Assembly (NCBI GenBank): GCA_000831005.1
Contig: CP007152.1
Location: forward strand, 4,340,001-4,404,000
Direction of reading: 5' to 3'
Source: Marinobacter salarius
Lineage (GTDB): Bacteria; Pseudomonadota; Gammaproteobacteria; Pseudomonadales; Oleiphilaceae
DNA length: 64,000 nucleotides
In this document: positions 1 to 9,410 of the stretch, piece after piece
Layout: each line of letters starts with the position of its first letter
How positions within the stretch are numbered: position 1 is the first letter of the stretch
Translations under genes and position numbers: made by a program
Notes under the pieces: model-generated
What the model saw: only the letters and a program-made list of their open reading frames with translations
Told to the model about the DNA's origin: nothing
Databases searched by the model: none

Positions 1-761
1 TGGGTAGAATTTAATTTGTAGAGATTAACCATCTCATCGAGGTTCACCAAGAGCCCGCTATATCCAGCCTGCTGAACGAACAGGCCCATCAATTTAAGCG
101 AGTCATAGAAACTGGAGTCATCAATGATTGTTCGGACGCCAAGATCACGGCGGGCATCCGTTTTGGTGGAGTACTCACCTCTCAACCATCGAATAGCATT
201 TGTCTTTAAATCATCGTTACCCTGTTCATGGCCGTTCCAATACGCTTCGACAACAGACGCAAAATCATAACCACCAACCATTTCAGAAAGTTTCGCCAGC
301 TTCTCATGAATTACGTCATTCACTGACTCATTCTTAGCGGATGCCTCTTTTCGAGCTTGCGTGACGAAGCGCTCGACAACGCTTGTCAGAGCGTTCCCAT
401 CAGGCTTGTTTCGGGTCGACATGTTCCGCATGAGTTCCGAATATAAGTTGCGTGCCTGGCCCGATGACGCATGGATTCGCCGATCTGGTGACAGATCAGC
501 GTTCACCGACACCATTTTCCGTTCCAAGGCGATGCTTCGCACAACACTTAGGAAAAAGGTCTTGCCTGAGCCGTACTCCCCAATGATTAAACGAAAAGCG
601 GAACCGCCATCAGTAACTCGCTCAATATCGCGGTACAGAGCCTTTATTTCGTTTACTCGCCCGACTTGAATATGCTGGATTCCGACCTTTGGCGTTACCC
701 CTGATTTGAGCGATTGGATAATCGAATCTCGTTCCTTGGGCCTGATACGTTTATCACTCAT
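1..761 (-). CDS. DUF2791 (BREX-type) P-loop ATPase, partial
   Basis: I translated the minus strand from an ATG at 761; the frame is open to the window edge, so about 253 N-terminal residues are seen and the C-terminus is missing. A Walker A motif GEYGSGKT lies near residue 61 and a Walker B-like LLVNLDEM near residue 240, with the spacing expected of the BREX-type ATP-binding family (DUF2791). It starts 6 bases after the stop of the TerB-domain gene, so the two are one operon. Known for the family: AAA-like ATPases next to TerB_N/TerB_C proteins and a superfamily II helicase in Ter-linked and defence-type islands. Inference: the helicase gene, if present, lies beyond the left edge. The family call is fairly sure; the biological role is not. 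Confidence 0.82.
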   Translation of the reverse strand, partial: MSDKRIRPKERDSIIQSLKSGVTPKVGIQHIQVGRVNEIKALYRDIERVTDGGSAFRLIIGEYGSGKTFFLSVVRSIALERKMVSVNADLSPDRRIHASSGQARNLYSELMRNMSTRNKPDGNALTSVVERFVTQARKEASAKNESVNDVIHEKLAKLSEMVGGYDFASVVEAYWNGHEQGNDDLKTNAIRWLRGEYSTKTDARRDLGVRTIIDDSSFYDSLKLMGLFVQQAGYSGLLVNLDEMVNLYKLNST

Positions 762-767
762 GAGCAA

Positions 768-3092
768 TTATTCCTTAACGGTTTGTTCGATGTCTTCGGC
801 CACATCAAGCATGACGTAAATGTCGCCATCGTCTTCCAGAACTGGTTCATCCAATACCTCAAACGACCAATCGTTGATCGTCTCAAGGGCTCCGTCCACC
901 ATCAGCCCTAGCCCATTGCACATCGACTCAAGTTCTGTGCGGCTCCATTTCTCTTGGGTGATCAGTTTCTCAAACAGCTTTCGATGCGCTGGATCCAGTC
1001 CGTGATCATCATCCACAGGCAAATCCTCTTTTGCGGATTCCGGCTCAGTTACCGTTGATTCCTCCTCATCAGACTCTGTAAAAATGGAGCCGAGAATGCT
1101 CTGCACATCCTTTGTCTCTGATTCATGCAGCGCCAAAACACTCGCATTAAGCTCGAAGCCGACAGCTTTTGGAGAAGTGAAAGCGGCTGGGCTCTCCGGC
1201 GCTCTAGCGGTTGTTAAGCCATGAATATCACTGGAGACCAATGCCTTATCCAACCCAAGGCTAGTGTAGAGTTTTTCCATCTGCCTAATTTCATCCGGAC
1301 TGATTCTGCCGTCCGCCAGAGCGACACTGACCAGAATCTTACTAATACCGTGTTTCCCATCCTGACTAAGATTCTCAATCTGCTTCTTCAAACTGGCGGT
1401 GTTCTGCGGTGAACTCAGCCGCCAGGTGAGGTAAGCATGTAGGCTTGCTTTAGCCGGTTCCGTTAGCCCCGGACGGTTATTAATGAGATTCTCTAAAACA
1501 CTAACCTCGGCCTCATGCACGTGATCATCGATTTTCGCAACCATGGCACCGAGTCTAAGGGCCATGCCCACCTCATTAAATGTGTCACTGGGTTCTTCTA
1601 ACTGTTTATGGCCACCAGAAAACAAAACCACGTTACCAGTAGGTTGAGGCTTGGCATGATGAAAGCGTGGGTCTGGGGCTATGCCGAAACCCGTTCTGTC
1701 CAGAACACCTTGTAAAACCTCAACCTCCTTTTTGTTTACCTTCTCGGCTGGCGTGTCGGATAGCTGCGCCCAAAGCTCCTGGAAGGACACCAAACCTTTG
1801 TTGTCAGCTATGACCCTTTCTGACCAATCTGAGAATGATGATAGGAGATCGGAGTTGGATGAGTCTGATATCTCCTCAGGTAGTAGGAGCACGGCCTCAA
1901 TATCATCCCGAGAGTTTCCCTCCTTTCCCAAATAACGACTGTATGAGTCGAGCTTTTCGGAGGCCTGTTCCGCAACTTTTATAAGCTTATTCGCCACGGA
2001 TTTGAGTGCAGTCGGGTCAGGTACCCGAGTGTCATCGAGGGTGGTATGCGACAATGAACCACTCGCTGGTCGATATGAAGGCTGCACAAAGGTTTTGTTG
2101 GGTTTAATCTTCAGACCATCAGCAAATTGGTCACAATAGAGTTTCGAGAAGAGCTTTTTAAAATCACTGCGGCATCGCCGTGCAGGTGTTTTCGGAATGA
2201 AGTCGGTAAAATTCAACCACACATAAGCCATTTGCGGTGGAATTAGTTGGCCGGCCGCCACAAGCTTTCCGGCATGGATCGAGAACAAGAGCCTGAGGTT
2301 ATGCTCAGAGACCTCATTACTTGAAATCGACACCTGTTTAGGGCGCAAAAGCTTCATCCATTCTAATAAACGGAAAGCATAGTTCCTGAAAGCCGGGTTC
2401 TTGCCATAAACGTCGAGCAGTCGCCGGATCTCCTGTGCAATTCCTTTGAAGTCCTCATCACCGACCTGATTGGATTCAACTGAATCGACGACAATTCGAC
2501 GCTCCAATCCATAAAAATATAGGAAGACGTAGCCGATGGGGGTATTCGGATCATCCCGTGTCGATGATAACCAATCAAGGTAGGCCCCCCTGCACCTGGG
2601 GGAGAGCCGATTGTACTTTGGCCAATACCCCAACGATTGGTCAGACTCACGGCAAGTTGCCTTCTCAACCTTCAAGGTTTCATCAATGAGTGACGCTTCG
2701 GAACCAAACTGGTTTGTGGCGCTTAATCTTCCCCCAAAATAGAAATTGCCATCCTTGGTGGTATGGCCAGCAACTTCTATTTCTTCTCCAGGAGGGATCC
2801 AACGGCCTGGATTTCGGTTTCGACTGCTTTCTTCCTGCTGGCCAACTGAAATGGTGAAGGTAGCTAAACCATCATCGTCAATTTCCGTAGAACCGAGAAC
2901 CTCACGATGATCTGTTTTGGTTTTAGTTCCATTGCGTGTGGCGCGCTTCACAGTGGATAGCTTCGCTCCGTACTGGCCTTTTCCGACTTTTGGGGACCTC
3001 GTTGAGGGTTTCTTTGAGGAAGGCTTTTCTCCAAAAAAATAGGACGCAAGGGCAATGAACACTAATGCACCCAACAACACCGTCACTTCCAT
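768..3092 (-). CDS. TerB_N / TerB / TerB_C domain membrane-anchored protein
   Basis: 774 residues. Residues 3-20 form a single hydrophobic N-terminal anchor, followed by a basic low-complexity linker. A TerB_N region spans roughly 90-310, with the hallmark segments LGYWPKYNRLSPRCRGAYL and YVFLYFYGLERR. A TerB helical domain lies near 530-640 (acidic LADGRISPDEI type segment), and a TerB_C domain covers the last 80 residues. Start ATG at 3092 has an AGGAG site. It is followed by the DUF2791 ATPase gene. Known: TerB domains are metal-binding membrane-associated helical modules of the tellurite/phage-resistance network; this architecture was predicted to be a stress or antiphage component. No tellurite genes are visible, so the function is inferred from the domains only. 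Confidence 0.85.
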   Translation of the reverse strand: MEVTVLLGALVFIALASYFFGEKPSSKKPSTRSPKVGKGQYGAKLSTVKRATRNGTKTKTDHREVLGSTEIDDDGLATFTISVGQQEESSRNRNPGRWIPPGEEIEVAGHTTKDGNFYFGGRLSATNQFGSEASLIDETLKVEKATCRESDQSLGYWPKYNRLSPRCRGAYLDWLSSTRDDPNTPIGYVFLYFYGLERRIVVDSVESNQVGDEDFKGIAQEIRRLLDVYGKNPAFRNYAFRLLEWMKLLRPKQVSISSNEVSEHNLRLLFSIHAGKLVAAGQLIPPQMAYVWLNFTDFIPKTPARRCRSDFKKLFSKLYCDQFADGLKIKPNKTFVQPSYRPASGSLSHTTLDDTRVPDPTALKSVANKLIKVAEQASEKLDSYSRYLGKEGNSRDDIEAVLLLPEEISDSSNSDLLSSFSDWSERVIADNKGLVSFQELWAQLSDTPAEKVNKKEVEVLQGVLDRTGFGIAPDPRFHHAKPQPTGNVVLFSGGHKQLEEPSDTFNEVGMALRLGAMVAKIDDHVHEAEVSVLENLINNRPGLTEPAKASLHAYLTWRLSSPQNTASLKKQIENLSQDGKHGISKILVSVALADGRISPDEIRQMEKLYTSLGLDKALVSSDIHGLTTARAPESPAAFTSPKAVGFELNASVLALHESETKDVQSILGSIFTESDEEESTVTEPESAKEDLPVDDDHGLDPAHRKLFEKLITQEKWSRTELESMCNGLGLMVDGALETINDWSFEVLDEPVLEDDGDIYVMLDVAEDIEQTVKE

Positions 3093-3297
3093 TGACTACT
3101 CCTAGTTCCACTATTTTTGGAAGGTCACTTCAGTAAGCTTATAGCAGGCTAACAAACTTGCAATGATTCGTCAGTGTTGTACCGTCTCGAAAGATTTATC
3201 TATCGAGAACCTGTCGATCGCTCGAGGCGGGGTTTCACAATGCGAGGAGACAGCTGCGACTCAACCTCTTTTCGAAGTCCGGTGAGGGAACAATAAA

Positions 3298-4053
3298 GTG
3301 AGCAACAACAAAACGGCAATTCTTGATCGTCCCTTCTTCGCTTGGTCAATTGCAGGGCTGATCCTCTTTTCAGTCGTCACCTTTTCAATTGAAACCCTGC
3401 CAGGCCTCTCATCAATGACTAGGGCATTTCTCTACTATTCAGAGATAGTCGTTGTAGGCCTTTTTTCGATTGAGTACCTCTGCCGGATATACACGTCTCC
3501 CCAGAGGCTACGCTTCATTTTCAGCTTCTATGGGTTGGTGGACCTTCTTGCAATCTTGCCATTTTATCTTGGCTTTTTCTTCGATCTACGCAGCTTGCGG
3601 TTAGTCCGCCTGTTGCGCCTGCTTCGGATCCTGAAGCTCGCCCGCTACAACTTGGCTATTCTCCGATTTGTGCGCGCCATGTACCTCGCTAAGGAAGAGC
3701 TGGTCATTTTTACAATTGCGAGCTTTGTGCTTCTATTCCTTGCTGCCGTGGGTATCTATCACTTCGAAAACGAAGCCCAGCCCGAGGTCTTTCGTTCGAT
3801 ATTTGACGCGCTATGGTGGGCAGTTGCAACGCTGACTACTGTTGGATATGGGGATATTTATCCCATAACTGGAGGAGGTCGTTTATTTACATTTGGAATT
3901 CTAATGGTTGGGCTGGGCATGATTGCAGTGCCCACAGGAATCATCGCTTCATCGCTATCTGATGTGCGCCGGCAGTTGGAAGAAGAGCGCCGTCTAAAGG
4001 AGGGCGGAATCGACAGCACATCATCGGCTGAGAGCGACATAGCACAGAACTAG
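3298..4053 (+). CDS. Voltage-gated-type potassium channel, six-helix
   Basis: 251 residues starting with GTG, preceded by a GAGGG site. Hydrophobic segments at about 12-32, 45-62, 78-95, 140-160 and 190-215 give the S1-S6 plan. An arginine-rich S4-like helix (RSLRLVRLLRLLRILKLARY, near 100-119) and the pore filter TTVGYGD near 180 identify a K+-selective ion_trans family channel. The C-terminus is a short charged coil. It probably moves K+ across the inner membrane. It is divergent from the TerB operon with about 200 bases between, and stands alone. Family sure; gating and physiology unknown. Confidence 0.9.
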   Translation: MSNNKTAILDRPFFAWSIAGLILFSVVTFSIETLPGLSSMTRAFLYYSEIVVVGLFSIEYLCRIYTSPQRLRFIFSFYGLVDLLAILPFYLGFFFDLRSLRLVRLLRLLRILKLARYNLAILRFVRAMYLAKEELVIFTIASFVLLFLAAVGIYHFENEAQPEVFRSIFDALWWAVATLTTVGYGDIYPITGGGRLFTFGILMVGLGMIAVPTGIIASSLSDVRRQLEEERRLKEGGIDSTSSAESDIAQN

Positions 4054-4215
4054 AGACCAACTTAAGAATGCTTTACAGGAAGGAACTTTGATTTTATCTC
4101 TAGGCGTGTTTGCAGCAAAAGGCGGCGAGGCATTTGCGAAGCTATTATCAGAAGCCTAGGCAGAAAAGCTCATGATTCCATAGGAAGCAAATGATCTGGG
4201 TGAGATCTGTTGTTC

Positions 4216-4911
4216 TTATTGATTGGGCCTGCGAAAAACCCTAGAAGCGAGGCCCGTGACTCTGCCAGACCTTCCGACCTGAAAGCAGTCGACCTTATAT
4301 GCTCTCGTGCGCCTATCAGTGAAATAATTTTGGCGGACTACTTCTTCGAAGATTTGGGTTTCGATAAATTCTGAGCACTGCTCGGGAACGCCACGGCTGC
4401 GCAATTTGGTGGGTAAAGAGAATTGGACTTGAGTACCCATCCCGATGTCTAAATTTCCATCGCCATCTTCGTCAGCCCCATACATTACTGTTTTGACAAC
4501 TTCGTGTGGCTGGCTCGAAAACCTCAGATAGGGCTCAATAATTGCGCCGTCATAGTAAATCTGGATGTGGTTCGCGTTTCCAAATTCAGCGGAACCAATG
4601 CAGCCAGGCAAGGTTCTTGAGCAGTTTTCGTATTCCCAGTACTCAGTGCACTTAAGAACAACGTGATGGGCTCCATAGTCAAGGCCATAGCCCGTGGCGA
4701 TGCCTTCAACAAGCTCACTGCGGAGTGCGGATAAACATTCGCTTCTGCTTGAAATATCCAGGCCGGATCCGACTGAAGTGATCATATCTCCGTTTTTGTC
4801 AGGAACCGGAAGACCGATAGCCGTTGAGTAGTTCGCCTTAATTGCAAAACTTGATGCTGCGATGGGGCCAGAAGCGAGAAGAAAGATCGATGTAAGGAGC
4901 CGTTGGTCCAT
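4216..4911 (-). CDS. Secreted protein of unknown function
   Basis: 231 residues with a likely signal peptide (residues 1-18, LLTSIFLLASGPIAASSFA type). The mature part holds six cysteines, including CTEYWEYENCSRTLPGC, suggesting disulfides in the periplasm, and a calcium-binding-like acidic stretch DEDGDGNLDIG. No family was recognised. Its ATG overlaps the stop of the upstream small membrane gene (TAATG), so the two are translationally coupled. Confidence 0.6.
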   Translation of the reverse strand: MDQRLLTSIFLLASGPIAASSFAIKANYSTAIGLPVPDKNGDMITSVGSGLDISSRSECLSALRSELVEGIATGYGLDYGAHHVVLKCTEYWEYENCSRTLPGCIGSAEFGNANHIQIYYDGAIIEPYLRFSSQPHEVVKTVMYGADEDGDGNLDIGMGTQVQFSLPTKLRSRGVPEQCSEFIETQIFEEVVRQNYFTDRRTRAYKVDCFQVGRSGRVTGLASRVFRRPNQ

Positions 4912-5198
4912 TAGAGACAGAATCCGATAATTGGATCAAGTAAAGGCCAGCAGCCAACAAGCGGTTCACGTAGTTCGAACTTGTCCGTTAACCAGTAATT
5001 CACTGTAAACATCCCAAGAACCACGATCGCTGCGTATCCTAAAAACTGTTTCAATCCATGACTTCCTGTGATCGCTGAAAATTTAAAATATGACGACCCA
5101 TCAGTGAAGAGGAAGGGTCTTTTCTGATCAACGCCGACACTAGGCAAGCTAGTCGTTTTAAAAGAGTTTGTCACTTTTTGGACAAAAGCGCTCAGCAA
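4911..5198 (-). CDS. Small membrane protein of unknown function
   Basis: 95 residues, TTG start, no clear ribosome site, so the true start may lie elsewhere. One strong hydrophobic segment at about 53-68 and a weaker one at the C-terminus. Its TAA overlaps the ATG of the following secreted-protein gene by one base, which supports it being translated. Function unknown. Confidence 0.45.
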   Translation of the reverse strand: MLSAFVQKVTNSFKTTSLPSVGVDQKRPFLFTDGSSYFKFSAITGSHGLKQFLGYAAIVVLGMFTVNYWLTDKFELREPLVGCWPLLDPIIGFCL

Positions 5199-5569
5199 CT
5201 GCTTGGTTTGGGAGCTACCCTAACCACTAGTTCGAAGTTCTAATATATAAGCATCAAGAAGAGCCTGACTTCATATTAGGCCGATCCAGAGAGTTGGAGA
5301 AATCCCGCCACTGGACCTCCCCACTAAGCGTGACCGCACTAGCCTCAAGCGGGGACCGTTTCACGTGGCGCGCCCTCCTATACTTTAATCATGGGCCAAG
5401 AGGTTCCACTAGAGTGGGGTAAGCCCAATTGAAAGTCCGGAGTGTCCACTACTGACAGCTAAGTCTATTCCACACTGGCTTTGGCACTCAGTATCATGGA
5501 AATAAGAACGGGCGCGCTGCTATGACTCGTTGCTTAAATACGGGTCTCATTAAATCGGAGTCTTGAAGT
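5199..5569. other. Gap without recognisable gene
   Basis: No convincing ORF on either strand, no RNA gene recognised. It must contain the promoters of the genes at 5198 (minus) and 5570 (plus), but no clear -35/-10 pair was identified. Confidence 0.4.
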
Positions 5570-5980
5570 ATGCCAGGGGACGAATTTCGTTCGATTGACA
5601 ACCTTTTTCAGGCAGATATTCGTCAGGTAATGGATGACCGTTCAGTCGAGGAACATCACGCGAGGATTGCCCACTATGCCCTGCATGATGGCGTGCCAGA
5701 GTCAGTCATTACACAGTACGAGGTGGCTCGGAATCTCTACCTTCATGCTTGGGCGGTCTACCGTTTTTATATGGTTGCGCAGCACCAGGCACTGATAGTT
5801 CTTGAGTTTGCTGTAAAGGAAAGATTTGGGCAGAAAAAGCTTGGGAGGTTTGCGCGCAATCAGGGTCTTCGGCCCGGGTTAGCTGCCTGTATTAAATATC
5901 TGGCGTATCACCAATATGTTAGAAAGGGTGCAACTGCGGCAAATGAACGCAACACGCCCACCACAAAGCGAATTCTTTGA
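5570..5980 (+). CDS. Conserved hypothetical protein, probably C-terminally truncated
   Basis: 136 residues, ATG start. The segment EEHHARIAHYALHDGVPESV followed by a YEVARNLYLHAW helix resembles a widespread uncharacterised family of longer helical proteins (from memory, roughly 230-270 residues). After about residue 115 the sequence turns low-complexity and stops early, so a frameshift or truncation near 5920-5980 is likely. No function is known. Confidence 0.5.
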   Translation: MPGDEFRSIDNLFQADIRQVMDDRSVEEHHARIAHYALHDGVPESVITQYEVARNLYLHAWAVYRFYMVAQHQALIVLEFAVKERFGQKKLGRFARNQGLRPGLAACIKYLAYHQYVRKGATAANERNTPTTKRIL

Positions 5981-6115
5981 TGAGTCGGCTAACTTTGTAG
6001 GTGCTGTGAGCCCGGTATCTGCCCAAAGCTGGCTCGACGGCTGGACGGACTTTCCCGCAAATTAACCATCAGACCAGCTTCACGGGCCACGGAAGGCCCT
6101 TCTGACATCTTTAAG

Positions 6116-6586
6116 TCAGTTCCAGTCCTGGCTCGATTTGAGCATTTGGTTTTTGTAGGGCGCGATCGTCTCAAGCAAAACATTGGAGCGGGAAAACCAG
6201 CTGCGAGCCCAGGCGATTTCATTCTCCGCTTCATCATAAATGGTCGACTCAATGGTCCATTGGTGAAGGTCGGAGTGAATGACTCGGGCAACAGCTGCAA
6301 CGCGGCTTTCCCAGAGGGCCTGGAAAGGCTGCAATTCAAACTTGTAACATTTGGCCAGCCGTGAGGTTTCCTGAGTATTGGCAGCTAAAAGAGAGGCATC
6401 ATGCAATAGTTGAAAGATCACAGATTCTTTGACCACCCCCCATGGAGAATTGGAGAACGGAGTGAGCCTTACAGAAATCGAGCAATAACCAATTTCCAGC
6501 TCAATGTTGGGACGGATCCAAGCATCGGATGTTGATGACAGGTACAATGACGTTAATGCTTTGAAATGGCTATTTTTTTGAGACAT
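6116..6586 (-). CDS. Hypothetical protein, possible hot-dog fold
   Basis: 156 residues from ATG at 6586. The segment GVVKESVIFQLLHDASLLAA looks like the central helix of PaaI-type hot-dog thioesterases, and the C-terminal run ARVIHSDLHQWTIESTIYDE like its beta strands (alternating hydrophobic pattern). This is pattern similarity only. Stands alone between unrelated small genes. Confidence 0.4.
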   Translation of the reverse strand: MSQKNSHFKALTSLYLSSTSDAWIRPNIELEIGYCSISVRLTPFSNSPWGVVKESVIFQLLHDASLLAANTQETSRLAKCYKFELQPFQALWESRVAAVARVIHSDLHQWTIESTIYDEAENEIAWARSWFSRSNVLLETIAPYKNQMLKSSQDWN

Positions 6587-6831
6587 CGCCTCCCATCCTC
6601 CAATCCGCTCTGCCCGATTGACATGGCATTTAAACGATGGAATCAGGCCTCTTTACCCACTCCAAGAAAAAAGGCTTGGCAGCTCGGGCGAAAGGTGGGC
6701 CATGATTTCGAGCAAGAGTAGCTTCATGCCACTGCTTTCAGCTCCTAGAATCCTCTCATAGTATGTCATTGTGGAGACAGCCTCTTTTTAGGAATGTCCG
6801 CAGTAACGGGGTAGCACCCGACATGCAGGTA

Positions 6832-7098
6832 TCAGCCTTTGCCCAACGGCTGATCCCGTTCCACCATGAAATCCTCTGAAACTCGCTCACTGGAGTCAAA
6901 GAATTCATCCCAAACGGGATCGGTAGGTCGCTCATAGCGTTTAACTGAACCTCTCAGTCGCTCCAGTGGTGAGTGCCCTTTCATATTGGGCTGAGCGAAC
7001 TCTTCGGTATGCGCCGAATCCGCATCCAAATCTTCCAGCAACTCCTGCTCAGTAAACTGTTTCTTTTTCACCTCGTTTATTCCCTCAGTGAGAATCAT
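6832..7098 (-). CDS. Antitoxin-like small protein, toxin not seen
   Basis: 88 residues. The middle (FTEQELLEDLDADSAHTEE) resembles the C-terminal toxin-binding part of MazE-like antitoxins, and the end (WDEFFDSSERVSEDFMVERD) matches the tail common to VapB-type antitoxins. The usual AbrB DNA-binding N-terminus is absent. No PIN or MazF-like ORF flanks it, so it is either an orphan or a remnant. Confidence 0.45.
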   Translation of the reverse strand: MILTEGINEVKKKQFTEQELLEDLDADSAHTEEFAQPNMKGHSPLERLRGSVKRYERPTDPVWDEFFDSSERVSEDFMVERDQPLGKG

Positions 7099-7125
7099 TG
7101 CCTCGAAGGGTAGTTTAGCAGGGAG

Positions 7126-7861
7126 TCAGCTGCGGCAGCGCTCCAGGAACGCTTTCAACCATCGAGCTTCCGGCTTTGTCGGCTTAAGATCGTACTGTTT
7201 CACGATACGAACGAACCTTGCCACATAACCGCACTGGCCTGACGGTGGCACCCATTCATCCGGACCCTGGGCACCCTTACTTCTATTAAGACTAGCTCGA
7301 CGGGCGAGAGATTGACCATATCGTTTGCAAACCGTTCTCGTTTAGCTCGCGTCCAACCCTTCGCTCCGCGCTTCCAGCGCCCACTTGAGCGGAACTACGT
7401 GTTTCAATGTCAATCTCGCTGCTGTTCTGGATGACCTTGCCTGTGAACGGACTGATCCATCGGCCTGAGACCACCCTACAACGACTTTCGTCTGCAAACC
7501 GGACGTTGGTTGTGGATTGGGCAACCAATGCCTCAGCACGGCTGTCCTGACAGTCTCCTTCAGCATCATCCCAACCGTGACCAAACGCAGACCGTTCATA
7601 GCTACGTAGCCTGCTTTGCTGCTCCTGGGCCTGTCGAACCGATGCAAAAGAGACTCCATCTGGTAATTTACCACCTGAATCCAAACAGGCATCAAGGGAG
7701 TCGTAGGGTTGATAATTCTGGGTTCGCTCATACCAACTGCTTTGCGGTGGATGGCAAAGGCCACTGTTCGACTTTTTTATAACGGACGCATGGGCCGGAA
7801 CACTGACGAAACCCACTACCAACGAAAAGAAGAGGGGCAGGATTCTTAAAACGCAAACCAT
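7126..7861 (-). pseudogene. Secreted HNH endonuclease, broken by frameshifts
   Basis: Reading the minus strand across three frames restores a known type of secreted HNH nuclease: signal peptide from ATG 7861 (MVCVLRILPLFFSLVVGFV), then SYERSAFGHGWDDAEGDCQD, a cysteine-containing RCRVVSGRWISPFTGKVI strand, the HVVPLKWAL active-site region, and the C-terminal LNRSKGAQGPDEWVPPSGQC and GYVARFVRIVKQYDL segments ending at TGA 7126-7128. Frame breaks lie near 7408 and 7365 (one extra base each) and 7302 (one missing). The family normally cuts DNA outside or in the periplasm. Three independent lesions make a true pseudogene likely. Confidence 0.75.
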
Positions 7862-8134
7862 GATGTGTAAATGTCCTCTGGGGTGTAAACTTGCCGTAGG
7901 GTGCCAACGTATCATCCCCCGCATCCTGACGCCCCATGGACGATGCTCCACTCCAAGGAAATGACAACGACTAACCAACGGTCGGTGTTACGAATTTGCA
8001 GCCCAAAAAGGCTGCGAAGTTTATTCACCAGTAACAGTCGCAGCAAGCTGGCATCAGCCTGAGAACAAAGCGAAGACGTTTGCTTGGCTGCCTAATATCT
8101 TTAACGTGAATTGAACGGGAAAGATCGACTATCC

Positions 8135-8823
8135 ATGGCTATTAGCTTTTATGAAAAAGGGGAGCTGACCTCTGGCTTCCACGGCTGGCGAGTTGTTGCC
8201 ACCATCCGAGGCAAACGCTATCAGAAGTATTTCTCTCTTAAGAGGCCGAACACCCGAATTACTCAAGAACTCTGGTACCAATATCAAGAGACCAGGGCCA
8301 GGTACTATGAGGCCCGTTACATGGCCCGCTCCGCAGCACTTCAATATTTGGATTTCATTGGGAAAGACCATCCCACAACCCTCCCCTGTCGCGGTGTTGG
8401 CTTCCAGGGCATCACGCTTGGCATCGGAAGTGGGAAAAGTGCTGCACAAGAAACCTGCTATTTCTCCGTAAACAAACGAGGCGCTGCCACCAAATTCTAC
8501 ATTGATGAGCGGGCATCTCTTTCTCAGGCATGGGAGCAGGCCGTAAAACATTGGGGAGAAGCGTTCGATATCCGACCCAAAGACATCGCTAAAAAGCTCG
8601 AACAGGTTCCCAGTCCTGATCAGTTCAAATCGCTTCGCAAACAACTGAACGATCACGAGGGCTGCGACTATCAAGCCAGCGTCCTCCATCACTCTACGCC
8701 GAACAGCGAAGCCAGCTGGAAAAACATAGGGCTAAGAAAACCACTAGAGGAAAGCTCAACGAGGACGATCTTCTGGCAATGTACGCGAACCTGGAACGCC
8801 AGGTGTCAGAGTTCCAGAATTAG
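8135..8823 (+). pseudogene. Unknown AP2/integrase-arm-like DNA-binding protein, frameshifted
   Basis: The ATG at 8135 opens a frame with FHGWRVVATIRGKRYQKYFS, which resembles AP2-like or integrase arm-type DNA-binding strands, followed by helical text. Near 8690 the frame is lost; one base later the reading YAEQRSQLEKHRAKKTTRGK continues as a charged coiled tail and ends at TAG 8821-8823. One missing base explains this. No catalytic domain is seen. It could be a small phage or mobile-element regulator. Confidence 0.5.
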
Positions 8824-8825
8824 AT

Positions 8826-9181
8826 CTATTCAGTGTCGTGGCCGAAGGACCGGCCCAGCGCGTCCGGTTTAGACGACAAAACCCTGACCATCGGCTGTCG
8901 TCCTTCCATGACGCCAACAACTCTGCCATCTCCAATGAAAGCCACTACAATGTAGACACCGGAGCCAAGCCGTTTGTAAGGTTCAAGAATCATCGTTCGC
9001 CAAGCTTCGATATCCAATAGAACCGACTTTAACCCCGGAACTAATCGTAGAATCCTTCGATCTGCCACGCCGAGCCAATGATAAAGCTCAATACCATCTT
9101 CTGTAACGATGCCTACGGTTGCATTGAAGCAAACGCTTGAAGGGTGGCATATGCCATATTATGTCGGCGACGAAACTCCAT
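8826..9181 (-). pseudogene. Small unknown protein with one frame break
   Basis: An ATG at 9181 reads MEFRRRHNMAYATLQAFASM and stops near 9140; shifting one base continues VGIVTEDGIELYHWLGVADR and an open, coding-like frame to the stop at 8826. The two parts fit as a protein of about 118 residues with beta-rich segments (GVYIVVAFIGDGRVVGVMEG). No family recognised. Convergent with the frameshifted gene on its left. Confidence 0.4.
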
Positions 9182-9320
9182 CCCCAGCCCGCTAATCCCC
9201 GTGCGCCCAGAGTGGCAAACCAGTATGGTCAGATGGCAAATACCGTAACTTTTCCAAAAACAATGCGGACGGCAACCGATGCTAATGGAGAGTGATGGAA
9301 TGCCTCCGACTCAATATTGT

Positions 9321-9328
9321 ATATGCAA
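9321..9328. repeat. Target-site duplication, left copy
   Basis: ATATGCAA directly abuts the left IS end at 9329 and recurs exactly after the right end. Confidence 0.85.
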
Positions 9329-9353
9329 GGCTATGTTGGCTTCGGCTGTTGGT
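9329..9353 (+). repeat. IS1595 left inverted repeat
   Basis: GGCTATGTTGGC followed by TTCGGCTGTTGGT; pairs with the right end with three mismatches. Confidence 0.85.
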
Positions 9354-9410
9354 ACACTCTGATAGTACTGTATATACTACTGTATAAACAGTCCTTCGGT
9401 GGAGTGCAAC

